Part shown: one piece after another, positions 5,063 to 5,088 of the stretch | Layout: each line of letters begins with the position of its first letter | How positions within the stretch are numbered: position 1 is the first letter of the stretch | Source of the DNA: a bacterium | GTDB taxonomy: Bacteria > Ratteibacteria > UBA8468 > B48-G9 > JAFGKM01 | Reading direction: 5' to 3' | Assembly (NCBI GenBank): GCA_029548585.1 | Contig: JAKPNC010000057.1 | Span: 1-5,088 of the forward strand | Length of the DNA stretch: 5,088 nt | The notes under the pieces: model-generated | Database searches by the model: none | Seen by the model: only the letters and a program-made list of their open reading frames with translations | Told to the model about the DNA's origin: nothing | Made by a program: the position numbers and the translations under genes

Positions 5063-5088
5063 GTCCCTGGTGACCACAGCGGAAGGGC
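5063..5088 (+). rRNA. rrf: 5S ribosomal RNA, 5' end (truncated by window edge)
   Basis: The sequence from about 5064, beginning TCCCTGGTGACCACAGCGG, matches the conserved start of bacterial 5S rRNA (C/U-C-U-G-G-U-G-x-C-x-A-x-A-G-C-G), covering the 5' strand of helix I and the start of helix II. Only about 25 of roughly 115-120 bases are present. It has its own consensus promoter directly in front and no 23S rRNA gene upstream, so it appears unlinked from a standard 16S-23S-5S operon, at least on this side. The 5' end is placed by the predicted transcription start and may be off by a few bases. Confidence 0.85.

Noticed and set aside
1..5088. CRISPR arrays, insertion sequences, tRNA genes or phage genes
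   Set aside because: I see no regularly spaced direct repeats, no terminal inverted repeats with a transposase, and no tRNA-like cloverleaf. Gene style looks uniform along the window, with no sign of a mobile island.

Overview
This is a bacterial chromosomal segment of moderate GC content, with frequent AGG and ATA codons, strong GGAGG-type ribosome binding sites and tightly packed genes. The mix of a zinc-binding anti-sigma factor, small heat-shock protein, thioredoxin reductase and an apparently unlinked 5S rRNA gene suggests a Gram-negative, possibly anaerobic or thermophilic lineage such as Nitrospirota or Desulfobacterota. That placement is an impression from gene style, not a demonstrated assignment.

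Layout. (1) Bases 1-446, minus strand: N-terminal part of a DegT/DnrJ/EryC1/StrS-family PLP aminotransferase, cut off by the window edge. (2) Bases 447-741: a divergent intergenic region with at most a weak minus-strand promoter and a GC-rich hairpin. (3) Bases 742-2330, plus strand: four tightly coupled genes, namely a DUF167/YggU protein, an ECF sigma factor, a soluble zinc-binding (ZAS-type) anti-sigma factor and an Hsp20 chaperone. They overlap or abut, and a strong intrinsic terminator follows at 2354-2380. (4) Bases 2401-5023: thioredoxin reductase, then a large unrecognised protein with a glutamine-amidotransferase-like N-terminal half and a polysaccharide-deacetylase-like C-terminal half, 19 bases apart. 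(5) Bases 5007-5088: a complete consensus sigma-70 promoter with an UP-like element, then the first ~25 bases of a 5S rRNA gene.

How the genes may work together. The anti-sigma factor has the spacing C-x25-H-x3-C-x2-C, which matches the zinc and redox centre of the Streptomyces anti-sigma factor RsrA. RsrA is inactivated by disulfide stress and re-reduced by thioredoxin, and its sigma factor drives the thioredoxin genes. Here sigma factor, anti-sigma factor, Hsp20 and thioredoxin reductase lie in one direction, so a thiol-stress circuit with built-in feedback is a reasonable inference.

The most unusual non-coding features are two. The first is the 5S promoter: perfect TTGACA and TATAAT boxes 17 bases apart, a perfect 17-base palindrome filling the spacer, and a predicted transcription start at or next to the mature 5S end. 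The second is a three-arm G/C-tract arrangement at 2357-2393, in which the terminator and the ribosome binding site of the reductase gene compete for the same C-tract.
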